Origin: Theodoxus fluviatilis
Taxonomy: Eukaryota; Mollusca; Gastropoda; Cycloneritida; Neritidae
Direction of reading: 5' to 3'
DNA length: 64,000 nt
Assembly: GCA_034096865.1 (NCBI GenBank)
Contig: JAWQFJ010002790.1
Span: forward strand, 10,001-74,000
The position numbers and the translations under genes are program-made. Below the pieces are notes generated by a model, which was not told the DNA's origin, made no database searches, and saw only the letters and a list, made by a program, of their open reading frames with translations. Shown piece after piece: positions 13,088-24,400 of this stretch. Each line of letters begins with the position of its first letter. The stretch's first letter is position 1.

Positions 13088-16000
13088 GCTCCAGCTGATA
13101 GACAGCTAGCTCCAGCTGATAGATGGCTAGCTCCAGCTGATAGACAGCTAGCTCATGCTGATAGATGGCTAGCTCCAGCTGATAGACGGCTAGCTCCAGC
13201 TGATAGACGGCTAGCTCCAGCTGATAGACGGCTAGCTCCAGCTGATAGACTGCTAGCTCCAGCTGATAGATGGCTAGCTCCAGCTGATAGACTGCTAGCT
13301 CCAGCTGATAGACGGCTAGCTCCAGCTGATAGACAGCTAGCTCCAGCTGATAGACTGCTAGCTCCAGCTGATAGACTAGCTCCAGCTGATAGACGGCTAG
13401 CTTCAGCTGATAGACGGCCAGCTCCAGCTGATAGACAGCTAGCTCAGCTGATAGACAGCTAGCTCAGCTGATAGACTGCTAGTTCCAGCTGATAGACTGC
13501 TAGCTCCAGCTGATAGACAGCTAGCTCAGCTGATAGACTGCTAGTTCCAGCTGATAGACTGCTAGCTCCAGCTGATAGACAGCTAGCTCAGCTGATAGAC
13601 TGCTAGTTCCAGCTGATAGACTGCTAGCTCCAGCTGATAAGACGGCTAGCTCCAGCTGATAGACGGCTAGCTCCAGCTGATGAGACAGCTAGCTCCAGCT
13701 GATAGACTGCTAGTTCCAGCTGATAGACGGCTATCTTCAGCTGATAGACAGATAGATCCAGCTGATAGACAGCTATCTCCAGCTGATAGACTTCTAGTTA
13801 CAGCTGATAGGCGGCTATATTCAGCTGTTAGACGGCCAGCTCCAGCTGATAGACTGCTAGCTCCAGCTGATAGACAGCTAGCTCCAGCTGATAGACTGCT
13901 AGCTCCAGCTGATAGATGGCTAGCTCCAGCTGATAGATGGCTAGCTCCAGCTGATAGACGGCTAGCTCCAGCTGATAGACGGCTAGCTCCAGCTGATGAG
14001 ACGGCTAGCTCCAGCTGATAGACTGCTAGCTCCAGCTGATAGACGGCTAGTTCCAGCTGATAGACTGCTAGCTCCAGCTTATATACGGCTAGCTCCAGCT
14101 GATAGACGGCCAGTTCCAGCTGATGAGACGGCTAGCTCCAGCTGATAGACGGCCAGTTCCAGCTGATGAGACGGCTAGCTCCAGCTGATAGACGGCCAGT
14201 TCCAGCTGATGAGACGGCTAGCTCCAGCTGATGAGACGGCTAGCTCCAGCTGATAGACTGCTAGTTCCAGCTGATAGACGGCTAGTTCCAGCTGATGAGA
14301 CGGCTAGCTCCAGCTGATAGACGGCTAGTTCCAGCTGATAGACGGCTATCTCCAGCTGATAGACTGCTAGCTCCAGCTGATAGACTGCTAGCTCCAGCTG
14401 ATAGACGGCTAGTTCCAGCTGATGAGACGGCTAGCTCCAGCTGATAGACAGCTAGCTCCAGCTGATAGACTGCTAGCTCCAGCTGATAGATGGCTAGCTC
14501 CAGCTGATAGACTGCTAGCTCCAGCTGATAGACTAGCTCCAGCTGATAGACAGCTAGCTCCAGCTGATAGATGGCTAGCTCCAGCTGATGAGACGGCTAG
14601 CTCCAGCTGATAGACGGCTAGTTCCAGCTGATGAGACGGCTAGCTCCAGCTGATAGACGGCTATCTCCAGCTGATAGACTGCTAGCTCCAGCTGATAGAC
14701 GGCTAGCTCCAGCTGATAGACGGCTAGCTCCAGCTGATAGCTAGCTCCAGCTGATAGACTGCTAGCTCCAGCTGCTAGCTCCAGCTGATAGACTGCTAGC
14801 TCCAGCTGATAGATGGCTAGCTGATAGCTCCAGCTGCTAGCTAGCTCCAGCTGATAGACTGCTAGCTCCAGCTGATAGACTGCTAGCTCCAGCTGATAGA
14901 CAGCTAGCTCCAGCTGATAGACGGCTATCTCCAGCTGATAGACAGCTAGCTCCAGCTGATAGACAGCTATCTCCAGCTGATAGACTGCTAGCTCCAGCTG
15001 ATAGACGGCTAGCTCCAGCTGATAGACTGCTAGCTCCAGCTGATAGACGGCTAGCTCCAGCTGATAGACGGCTAGCTCCAGCTGATGAGACGGCTAGCTC
15101 CAGCTGATAGACGGCTAGCTCAGCTGATAGACGGCTAGTTCCAGCTGATAGACTGCTAGCTCCAGCTGATAGACGGCCAGTTCCAGCTGATGAGACGGCT
15201 AGCTCCAGCTGATAGACGGCCAGTTCCAGCTGATGAGACGGCTAGCTCCAGCTGATAGACGGCCAGTTCCAGCTGATGAGACGGCTAGCTCCAGCTGATG
15301 AGACGGCTAGCTCCAGCTGATAGACTGCTAGCTCCAGCTGATAGACGGCTAGTTCCAGCTGATGAGACGGCTAGCTCCAGCTGATAGACGGCTAGCTCCA
15401 GCTGATAGACGGCTAGCTCCAGCTGATGAGACGGCTAGCTCCAGCTGATAGACGGCTAGCTCCAGCTGATAGTCGGCTAGTTCCAGCTGATAGATGGCTA
15501 GCTCCAGCTGATAGACAGCTAGCTCCAGCTGATAGACTGCTAGCTCCAGCTGATAGATGGCTAGCTCCAGCTGATAGACTGCTAGCTCCAGCTGATAGAC
15601 GGCTAGCTCCAGCTGATAGACAGCTAGCTCCTGCTGATAGACGGCTAGTTCCAGCTGATAGCCTGCTAGCTCCAGCTGATAGACGGCTAGTTCCAGCTGA
15701 TGAGACGGCTAGCTCCAGCTGATAGACGGCTATCTCCAGCTGATAGACTGCTAGCTCCAGCTGATAGACGGCTAGCTCCAGCTGATAGACGGCTAGCTCC
15801 AGCTGATAGACGTCTAGCTCCATGATAGACTGCTAGCTCCAGCTGATAGACGGCTAGCTCCAGCTGATAGACGGCTAGCTCCAGCTGATAGACGGCTAGC
15901 TCCAGCTGATAGACTGCTAGCTCCAGCTGATAGACTGCTAGCTCCAGCTGATAGACTGCTAGCTCCAGCTGATAGACGGCTAGCTCCAGCTGATAGACGG

Positions 16001-17693
16001 CTAGCTCCAGCTGATAGACTGCTAGCTCCAGCTGATAGACGGCTAGCTCCAGCTGATAGACGGCTAGCTCCAGCTGATAGACGGCTAGCTCCAGCTGATA
16101 GACAGCTAGCTCCAGCTGATAGACGGCTAGCTCCAGCTGATAGACGGCTAGCTCCAGCTGATAGACGGCTAGCTCCAGCTGATAGACGGCTAGCTCCAGC
16201 TGATAGACGGCTAGCTCCAGCTGATAGACTGCTAGCTCCAGCTGATAGACTGCTAGCTCCAGCTGATAGACGGCTAGCTCCAGCTGATAGACGCTAGCTC
16301 CAGCTGATAGACTGCTAGCTCCAGCTGATAGACGCTAGCTCCAGCTGATAGACTGCTAGCTCCAGCTGATAGACGGCTATCTCCAGCTGATAGACAGCTA
16401 GCTCCAGCTGATAGACTGCTAGCTCCAGCTGATAGACTGCTAGCTCCAGCTGATAGACAGCTAGCTCCAGCTGATAGATGGCTAGCTCCAGCTGATAGAC
16501 AGCTAGCTCCAGCTGATAGACGGCTAGCTCCAGCTGATAGACGGCTAGCTCCAGCTGATAGACGGCTAGCTCCAGCTGATAGACTGCTAGCTCCAGCTGA
16601 TAGACTGCTAGCTCCAGCTGATAGACGGCTAGCTCCAGCTGATAGACGGCTAGCTCCAGCTGATAGACTGCTAGCTCCAGCTGATAGCTAGCTCCAGCTG
16701 ATAGACAGCTAGCTCCAGCTGATAGACGGCTAGCTCCAGCTGATAGACTGCTAGCTCCAGCTGATAGACTGGCTAGCTCCAGCTGATAGACAGCTAGCTC
16801 CAGCTGATAGACTGCTAGCTCCAGCTGATAGACTGCTAGCTCCAGCTGATAGATGGCTAGCTCCAGCTGATAGACGGCTAGCTCCAGCTGATAGACGGCT
16901 AGCTCCAGCTGATAGACGGCTAGCTCCAGCTGATAGACGGCTAGCTCCAGCTGATAGACTAGCTCCAGCTGATAGACTGCTAGCTCCAGCTGATAGACGG
17001 CTAGCTCCAGCTGATAGACGGCTAGCTCCAGCTGATAGACTGCTAGCTCCAGCTGATAGACTGCTAGCTCCAGCTGATAGACTGCTAGCTCCAGCTGATA
17101 GACTGCTAGCTCCAGCTGATAGACGGCTAGCTCCAGCTGATAGACGGCTAGCTCCAGCTGATAGACTGCTAGCTCCAGCTGATAGACTAGCTCCAGCTGA
17201 TAGACAGCTAGCTCCAGCTGATAGACGGCTAGCTCCAGCTGATAGACGGCTAGCTCCAGCTGATAGACGGCTAGCTCCAGCTGATAGACGGCTAGCTCCA
17301 GCTGATAGACGGCTAGCTCCAGCTGATAGACGGCTAGCTCCAGCTGATAGCTAGCTCCAGCTGATAGACTGCTAGCTCCAGCTGATAGCTAGCTCCAGCT
17401 GATAGACAGCTAGCTCCAGCTGATAGACGGCTAGCTCCAGCTGATAGACTGCTAGCTCCAGCTGATAGACTGCTAGCTCCAGCTGATAGACGACTAGCTC
17501 CAGCTGATAGACAGCTAGCTCCAGCTGATAGACTGCTAGCTCCAGCTGATAGACAGCTAGCTCCAGCTGATAGACAGCTAGCTCCAGCTGATAGATGGCT
17601 AGCTCCAGCTGATAGACTGCTAGCTCCAGCTGATAGATAGCTAGCTCCAGCTGATAGACAGCTAGCTCCTGCTGATATAGACAGCTAGCTCCT
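13088..17693. repeat. 21-bp minisatellite, about 4.6 kb, over 200 copies
   Basis: The unit is CTAGCTCCAGCTGATAGACG plus one G, with common variants (ACTG, ACAG, ATGG). Each unit contains the palindromes GCTAGC and CAGCTG and the GATA-type motif TGATAG. Higher-order blocks occur, such as the recurring GATGAGACGG variant at 13.6-15.8 kb. Because 21 is divisible by three, six frames open locally (LAPADRR, VYQLELA), but none has gene context. Confidence 0.98.
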
Positions 17694-17984
17694 GCCATGT
17701 CATGCACCTGTGTACTGCATGAATGCAAGTACTAATGAACGCTTATTTTCATTTATTGCAACATGATAAGTACTGTAAGGAGTATTGGTTCAAAAAAATA
17801 TATGTTTCAGCCACATTTTATGTACATTTATGTACATGCAGACATTGTGAGGTTGAGTTGCAGTTAACTTCTCTGAAGCAATCCTTTTTAATAGGAGTTC
17901 GCAGTTGAATCTAGAGGGAAAGTGTGAATGTGATGAAGCAAATGTTGTGTGTATGAACTTCTGCAAGGTTTTATTGAGATTCCT

Positions 17985-18315
<331 letters not shown>

Positions 18316-18514
18316 TGTTGGAAGCTTGTGACAGAACAAAATCATAACAGTTCCTTCCAGTCTGATGTGCAGTGTATGCAAATATGTCTTGTCAGCTTAT
18401 TTTGGTTCGAATGTGTTGAGTGAAATATTTCTACACATGCAGGGCAGTGCGATGTGGAACTGGCTGCCTCTGTGTCACTGTCCACTGTGACTTGTTGGGT
18501 GTGTTGGTGATTTG

Positions 18515-18868
18515 GGGCTCTATAGTCCAGTTGTTAAGGTGTTTGCTCAGTTGCTTAGCAGCTGGCAGGTGAGGTGTTCCAAGCTGCTAGGATCCTCAAG
18601 TGGCATCCTCGGGCAAGGTGTTCCAAGCTGCTAGGATCCTCAAGTGGCATCCTCGGGCAAGGTGTTCCAAGCTGCTAGGATCCTCAAGTGGCATCCTCGG
18701 GCAAGGTGTTGCAAGCTGCTAGGATCCTCAAGTGGCATCCTCGGGCAAGGTGTTCCAAGCTGCTAGGATCCTCAAGTGGCATCCTCGGGCAAGGTGTTCC
18801 AAGCTGCTAGGATCCTCAAGTGGCATCCTCGGGCAAGGTGTTGCGCCTGCAATGCCTCCTCTGCTGAG
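18515..18868 (+). mobile_element. tRNA-derived SINE-like head with internal 44-bp expansion
   Basis: The stretch GGGGCTCTATAGTCCAGTTG at about 18515 followed by TTAAGG resembles a degenerate tRNA A-box region. GGTGTTCCAAG about 60 nt later resembles a worn B box. The body holds CCTCGGGCAAGGTGTT and TGCCTCCTCTGCTGAGG, typical of the tRNA-unrelated part of invertebrate SINEs. A 44-bp segment starting at the B-box-like motif is repeated six times (18572-18835). The assignment rests on pattern, not on a database match. Confidence 0.5.
18572..18835. repeat. 44-bp minisatellite, 6 copies
   Basis: The unit begins AGGTGTTCCAAGCTGCTAGG. Starts at 18572, 18616, 18660, 18704, 18748 and 18792 are exactly 44 bp apart, with a seventh partial copy. 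One copy reads GTTGCAAG instead of GTTCCAAG. Confidence 0.97.
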
Positions 18869-20243
18869 GACCCCCAGTGGGTTGGGGGTGAGAATAGACC
18901 CACCGCGTCTCCCAGTGGGTTGGGGGTGAGAATAGACCCACCACGTCTCCCTGTGGGTTGGGGGTGAGAATAGACCCACCACGTCTCCCTGTGGGTTGGG
19001 GGTGAGAATAGACCCACCACGTCTCCCTGTGGGTTGGGGGTGAGAATAGACCCACCACGTCTCCCTGTGGGTTGGGGGTGAGAATAGACCCACCACGTCT
19101 CCCTGTGGGTTGGGGGTGAGAATAGACCCACCACGTCTCCCTGTGGGTTGGGGGTGAGAATAGACCCACCACGTCTCCCTGTGGGTTGGGGGTGAGAATA
19201 GACCCACCACGTCTCCCTGTGGGTTGGGGGTGAGAATAGACCCACCACGTCTCCCTGTGGGTTGGGGGTGAGAATAGACCCACCACGTCTCCCTGTGGGT
19301 TGGGGGTGAGAATAGACCCACCATTTCTCCCTGTGGGTTGGGGGTGAGAATAGACCCACCACGTCTCCCTGTGGGTTGGGGGTGAGAATAGACCCACCAC
19401 GTCTCCCTGTGGGTTGGGGGTGAGAATAGACCCACCACGTCTCCCTGTGGGTTGGGGGTGAGAATAGACCCACCACGTCTCCCTGTGGGTTGGGCGGTGA
19501 GAATAGACCCACCACGTCTCCCTGTGGGTTGGGGGTGAGAATAGACCCACCACGTCTCCCTGTGGGTTGGGGGTGAGAATAGACCCACCACGTCTCCCTG
19601 TGGGTTGGGGGTGAGAATAGACCCACCACGTCTCCCTGTGGGTTGGGGGTGAGAATAGACCCACCACGTCTCCCTGTGGGTTGGGGGTGAGAATAGACCC
19701 ACCACGTCTCCCTGTGGGTTGGGGGTGAGAATAGACCCACCACGTCTCCCTGTGGGTTGGGGGTGAGAATAGACCCACCACGTCTCCCTGTGGGTTGGGG
19801 GTGAGAATAGACCCACCACGTCTCCCTGTGGGTTGGGGGTGAGAATAGACCCACCACGTCTCCCTGTGGGTTGGGGGTGAGAATAGACCCACCACGTCTC
19901 CCTGTGGGTTGGGGGTGAGAATAGACCCACCACGTCTCCCTGTGGGTTGGGGGTGAGAATAGACCCACCACGTCTCCCTGTGGGTTGGGGGTGAGAATAG
20001 ACCCACCACGTCTCCCTGTGGGTTGGGGGTGAGAATAGACCCACCACGTCTCCCTGTGGGTTGGGGGTGAGAATAGACCCACCACGTCTCCCTGTGGGTT
20101 GGGGGTGAGAATAGACCCACCACGTCTCCCTGTGGGTTGGGGGTGAGAATAGACCCACCACGTCTCCCTGTGGGTTGGGGGTGAGAATAGACCCACCACG
20201 TCTCCCTGTGGGTTGGGGGTGAGAATAGACCCACCACGTCTCC
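18869..20243. repeat. 38-bp minisatellite, about 36 copies
   Basis: The unit contains CCCACCACGTCTCCCTGTGG and GTTGGGGGTGAGAATAGA. It is nearly invariant apart from one TTTC variant at about 19324, one extra C at about 19495 and the two leftmost units. Thirty-eight bases is not a multiple of three, so one long ORF cycles through all three frames. That explains the three overlapping minus-strand ORFs of about 500 aa here, which are not genes. Confidence 0.98.
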
Positions 20244-20372
20244 CCATGCAATTCATAAGACGAGAATAACTAGGGACATCGTGAGTCAACATGCGCTTAC
20301 TCTAAACTATTCTAGTGATTTTGTGCTCATTGGCCTTATATAGCCTACAAAGGCTGAGAGGTCATAAAACGA
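20244..20372 (-). mobile_element. Dispersed repeat, copy A (minus orientation)
   Basis: Read on the minus strand it matches the copies at 27671 and 50283. It starts with a TTTTATGACC-type block, then CAGCCTTTGTAGGCTAT (a small hairpin), GAGTAAGCG, TCCCTAGTTATT and GGGAGACGTGGTGGGTC. Its far end runs directly into the 38-bp array. Confidence 0.8.
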
Positions 20373-20501
20373 CAGCCAGCCAGCCAATCAATCTCTGCTG
20401 AGGAGTAATACTGGTCTCTCGGCACTGCCCAGCAGTCACTGGTGATGAAATTCCCCCTTAAAAATTGCCTCACAGTGAGTAAGATGTAAGACAGGCTATT
20501 A

Positions 20502-20706
20502 ATAGTGGTGGTGATGATGATGATTAATGACGATTGATGATGAAGATGATGATGATGATGATTGATGATGATGATGATGATGATGATTGATGATGATTGA
20601 TGATGATTGATGATGATGATTGATGATGATGATGATGATGATGATTGATGATGATGATTGATGATGATTGATGATGATGATGATGATGATGGATGATGAT
20701 GGATGA
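20502..20706. repeat. GAT microsatellite
   Basis: About 200 bp of (GAT)n and TGAT interruptions immediately before the LINE. Confidence 0.95.
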
Positions 20707-22071
20707 TAGCTGTTTCCATAAGGCTATGCAGCTTCCTGAATTCGGAGAATCTACTCCCAAAACTCCAGTCGGCATACAGGCCAGGACACAGCACCGAAAC
20801 TGCACTCCTGAGAGTGTTCAACGATATTCGATGTGCTATCGATGATGGCCGGGTTGCCCTCGTGACTCTTTTAGACTCTCTCAGCAGCCTTCGATACCAT
20901 CGATCACGGTGTTCTTCTATCCCGATTAAAGAACTTAGGAATATCATCAACAGCCTTCAAATGGTTTCAATCATACTTATCTGGAAGAACACAGACGGTT
21001 GTTGTGGAAGGAGGGACTTCGAGTGAGGTGGTTATCACCTGTGGAGTTCCTCAGGGGTCAATTCTCGGACCGTTGCTATATTCCATCTACACAGTATCTC
21101 TGAGTGCCCTGATTGATAGTCATCATCTGTCATTCCATCTTTACGCAGATGATACTATGATATTTACAACCTCGAACCCTGACAAAGACTCTTTCGCTGC
21201 GGCAAAAGCTTCCATGGAGAGATGTTGCACCGATGTGAAAACATGGATGGTGAAAAGTCGTCTGAAATTAAATGAAGACAAAACAGAATTCATCATCATC
21301 GGTTCTAAGGCACATGTTCAGTTGTTCCAAGAAACTAACATCTCCATTTCGGGAGTCGAGGTCCCCTCGTCAAGATGTGTGACATATCTTGGCGTAAAGA
21401 TCGATGAGCTTTTTTCTATGGGGCCACACGTAAGCAGAACGATCTCTTCCTCCTACTGGCAGCTCCGACGTATCTCAAGTATCAGACAATGCCTGACTGA
21501 AAAATCGGCCACAACTCTTGTATTGACGTTGGTGATGTCAAATCTTGATTACTGCAATAGCCTTCTGCTAGGTGAAACCCAAGAACATCTCCGAAGACTT
21601 CAACAGGTGCAGAACACCGCAGCACGTATAGTGAAACGTCCACCTAGTCGTTCTCACATAACACCCATCCTTCGAGAGCTACACTGGCTGCCTGTCCACC
21701 AACGTATTGTGTTCAAAACACTGTGTCATGTGTTCAAGTGCGTCAATGGTTTGGCCCCGCTGTATCTGGTTGAGCTCCTCAAGACTTATAAGCCTGTGAG
21801 GGATCTCAGATCTTCGGCGCAGTCATTACTCCATGTGCCACGCTACAACACCAAGAGATCTGGAGAGAGAGCATTCTCGTATGCTGGACCGAAACTCTGG
21901 AACGATATCCCAGACAGACTGAGGAAATCTCCTTCAATACAGACTTTCAAGTCACAGCTAAAAACTCTTTTATTCAAAGGGTGAACGTGTTGAGCGCCTT
22001 GAGCATGCCTTTGGGTGTGAGATTGGCGCTATATAAGAGCCAAAATACATACATACATACATACATACATA
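20707..22071 (+). mobile_element. CR1-like non-LTR retrotransposon, 5'-truncated
   Basis: The sequence encodes the reverse transcriptase from its LQSAYRPGHSTETALL block through GVPQGSILGP, the catalytic YADDT, LDYCNSLLLG and LHWLPVHQRI to the conserved tail (GERAFSYAGPKLWNDIP). A frameshift near 20880 splits the coding sequence into 20703-21026 and 21004-21984. The endonuclease and 5' part are missing. The 3' end has TTGGCGCTATATAAGAGCC and a short (ATAC)n tail at about 22045-22071. It lies in the RAB39 intron in the sense orientation. Confidence 0.9.
21004..21984 (+). pseudogene. LINE reverse transcriptase, C-terminal two thirds
   Basis: This 326-codon open frame carries the RT finger-palm block GVPQGSILGPLLY, the YADD active site and the thumb/C-terminal region typical of CR1/Jockey-group elements. 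The true reading frame enters from 5' in the other frame, so the element is inactive. The start codon is not biological. Confidence 0.85.
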
Positions 22072-22128
22072 ATGCTGATATCAGTCACTACTAGGTTCTA
22101 CACCAATGTTTTGTCTGTCTCTTTGCAG

Positions 22129-22555
22129 GTCCATCACACGAAGCTACTACCGAAACTCGGTGGGCGTGATAGTCATGTACGACATCACCAAGCGAAACAG
22201 CTTTGAGAACGCCAAGTTGTGGCTGGAGGAGGCGCGCATGCACATAGAGCCACACAAGGCTGTCTACATGGTACTAGGCCACAAGTGCGACCAGGACAAC
22301 GAACGCCAGGTCACAGTGAGAGATGGCAAGCGCCTGGCAGAACTCAATGGACTCAAGTTCCTGGAGACCTCGGCCAAGAGCGGCGCTAATGTGGAGGAGT
22401 CATTCTCGCTGCTGGCTCGCGAGATCTACCAGCAGTTGGAGGACGGGCGCATCAAGCTGGAGGATGGCTGGGATGGGGTCAAGCCTGGCTTTGCAAGGCC
22501 CAAGGAGACGTTACACCTGGCCGAGGGCGAGCCAGAGGGAGGTGGTTGTTGCTAG
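22129..22555 (+). CDS. RAB39: RAB39 small GTPase, exon 2
   Basis: The acceptor is CTTTGCAG at 22128. AG from exon 1 plus G restores the arginine codon in ERFRSITRSYYRNSVG. The exon supplies the guanine-base motif in its RAB39-type form (GHKCDQD, in place of NKxD), the ETSAKSGANV motif, and a hypervariable tail ending GGGCC. The terminal di-cysteine is the expected double geranylgeranylation site. The protein totals 214 aa, normal for the family. There are no frame defects. Confidence 0.96.
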
Positions 22556-24400
22556 TTTGGCCCACCTGTACCGGTTGTCGCCGGACTAGGCTGGTCAGAT
22601 GTGGACTGGACAGGTCGATACAAGGTCTGGTCTGGACCTTGTGGCTTTCAATCCTTGATTTAGGCTTTCAGGCTGTGGTGCCCAAGATGTGAATTTCAGT
22701 GGGCTGCACTTAGTGGTCTACTGTGTTGCTCTGGAGTCTCTTTTGCTGCCTGGGTGAATTAGCAGGTTGTTGTTTTTTCCCCCTTCAAGTCCAATATTTC
22801 TGCTGTCACTCATTGCAAAGATGAATCATGTTTAAAATCTTTTGTTTGTCCATGGAAATAAGTCTGATTCAATGACTGATGGAAAACCTCTTCTTACAAG
22901 CATGAGTAGACAAGGTGTGTGATAGAAGGCTTATGTGTGACATTTTCTGCAAGGAGAAGATTTGATAATGGAATTTTCAATCAAATTTTCAAAGGTTACG
23001 GATCAGGATAAGGTGCAATATTATATAAGAGAGCAGAAGAAAAAGAAAACCTAAGTAAATCATGATTCTCAAAGTGGCTTTTTGAATAAAATTGTTTCGG
23101 TTAGTTTTGGCTAGATTGACAAATTTGGAATGAAATGTTTACAGCCAGGTCAAGAGACATTTTATACCAGCACAATCATGCTGTAAGCAGGGCATACTTG
23201 GGACCGAGATGTAGACACCATCTAGGGCAGGACCAAGAAACAGAGAGAGACAGCAACGCAGGATGAGCCACTGAGACAGGGAGAGACAGCGCGATGGGTG
23301 AGACGTTCAGGCCTCCATTCTAAATAGGACTGCCCTCCTGGCTACTCCTGGCTTCCTCACATCCTGGCTGTGTCCTGTTCCACTTGAAGTCGTGGGCAGA
23401 AGCCCCGGAGCTTGGGTGTCCCTTTGTCCATGAAGCAGGCGCTCCGCCTCCAGCTGTCTCCTCCTGCCACCACTGCCCTGACTGAGTGCAGTCTGCACTG
23501 TCTGTGTCTTGCAGCCGTCTCTGCAGTCTAGTTGTACGTGTCTGGGCACATGCAGTCTAGATGTATGCAGTCTAGACGTCTAGGCACGTGCAGTCTAGAT
23601 GTCTAGGCACGTGCAGTCTAGACGTCTAGGCACGTGCAGTCTAGATGTCTAGGCACGTGCAGTCTAGATGTCTAGGCACGTGCAGTCTAGATGTCTAGGC
23701 ACGTGCAGTCTAGATGTCTAGGCACGTGCAGTCTAGACACGTGCAGTCTAGATGTCTGTCGGTCTCTCCCAGTGGCTCCTGTCCAAATGCCAACATTTTG
23801 GAATGAACAAACCAAATTAGTGTTATGTACAATTCTTCTGACAAAAAAATTGCCTTTGTATTTTTTTTCTTTTGTTGTTGTTTAGTATGAAGCATGTATG
23901 GGGGAAAATGCTTATTGATGTAGTTGTTATTTTTGTTGAATTACATGAATCAAGTCAATCTTTCACTTGAAATAAATTTGACCCTGTAGTAAGTGGCATA
24001 ATTTTCATTGAAATAGTATACCCTGTAGTAAGTGGCATAATTTTCATTGAAATAGTATACTTAGTGAAAAGAAGCCTTAAACTGGCTTCATTGTTCATGT
24101 CGGAATGTGTATATATACATATATGTATACTTAAGAGTGCTATAAGCTTTTTATGATTATCATGTGTATAGATTTTTATTTTTATGTGTATAAATTACTC
24201 TTTCTGAAGGTTTAATGTGATTGGTGATCTTGATAACAAAGAATATTTTGACCTGTGAAAAATGTCATCGGTGGTGTAACTCATCGAACAAGGAGTGCTG
24301 TGTTGTAGGACAGAACCCTTTCAGAGTCTCGTTGTTTAATCAAGAATTCCAACTCCAATAAATGTAGTCATATATGCCTCTGTTTCTTCTTTCTCTCCCT
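22556..24400 (+). other. Probable RAB39 3' untranslated region
   Basis: AT-rich DNA follows the RAB39 stop, with AATAAA at 23971-23976 and 24357-24362. The second is followed by a T/C-rich stretch of the kind that assists cleavage. A 40-bp direct duplication (TAGTAAGTGGCATAATTTTC) lies at about 23982-24060. Which signal is used cannot be told from sequence. Confidence 0.45.
23540..23757. repeat. 23-bp minisatellite, about 9 copies, each with CACGTG
   Basis: The unit is GTCTAGGCACGTGCAGTCTA plus GAT. It holds the CACGTG palindrome and, where ACGTC replaces ATGTC, the longer palindrome CTAGACGTCTAG. Confidence 0.95.

Noticed and set aside
13680..17728. Repetitive proteins of the LAPADRR or VYQLELA type
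   Set aside because: Frames of the 21-bp satellite, broken wherever 22-bp or 20-bp variants occur.
18728..20292. Three overlapping minus-strand ORFs of about 500 codons
   Set aside because: They are the same 38-bp satellite read in its three frames; no start context, domain or splice partner.
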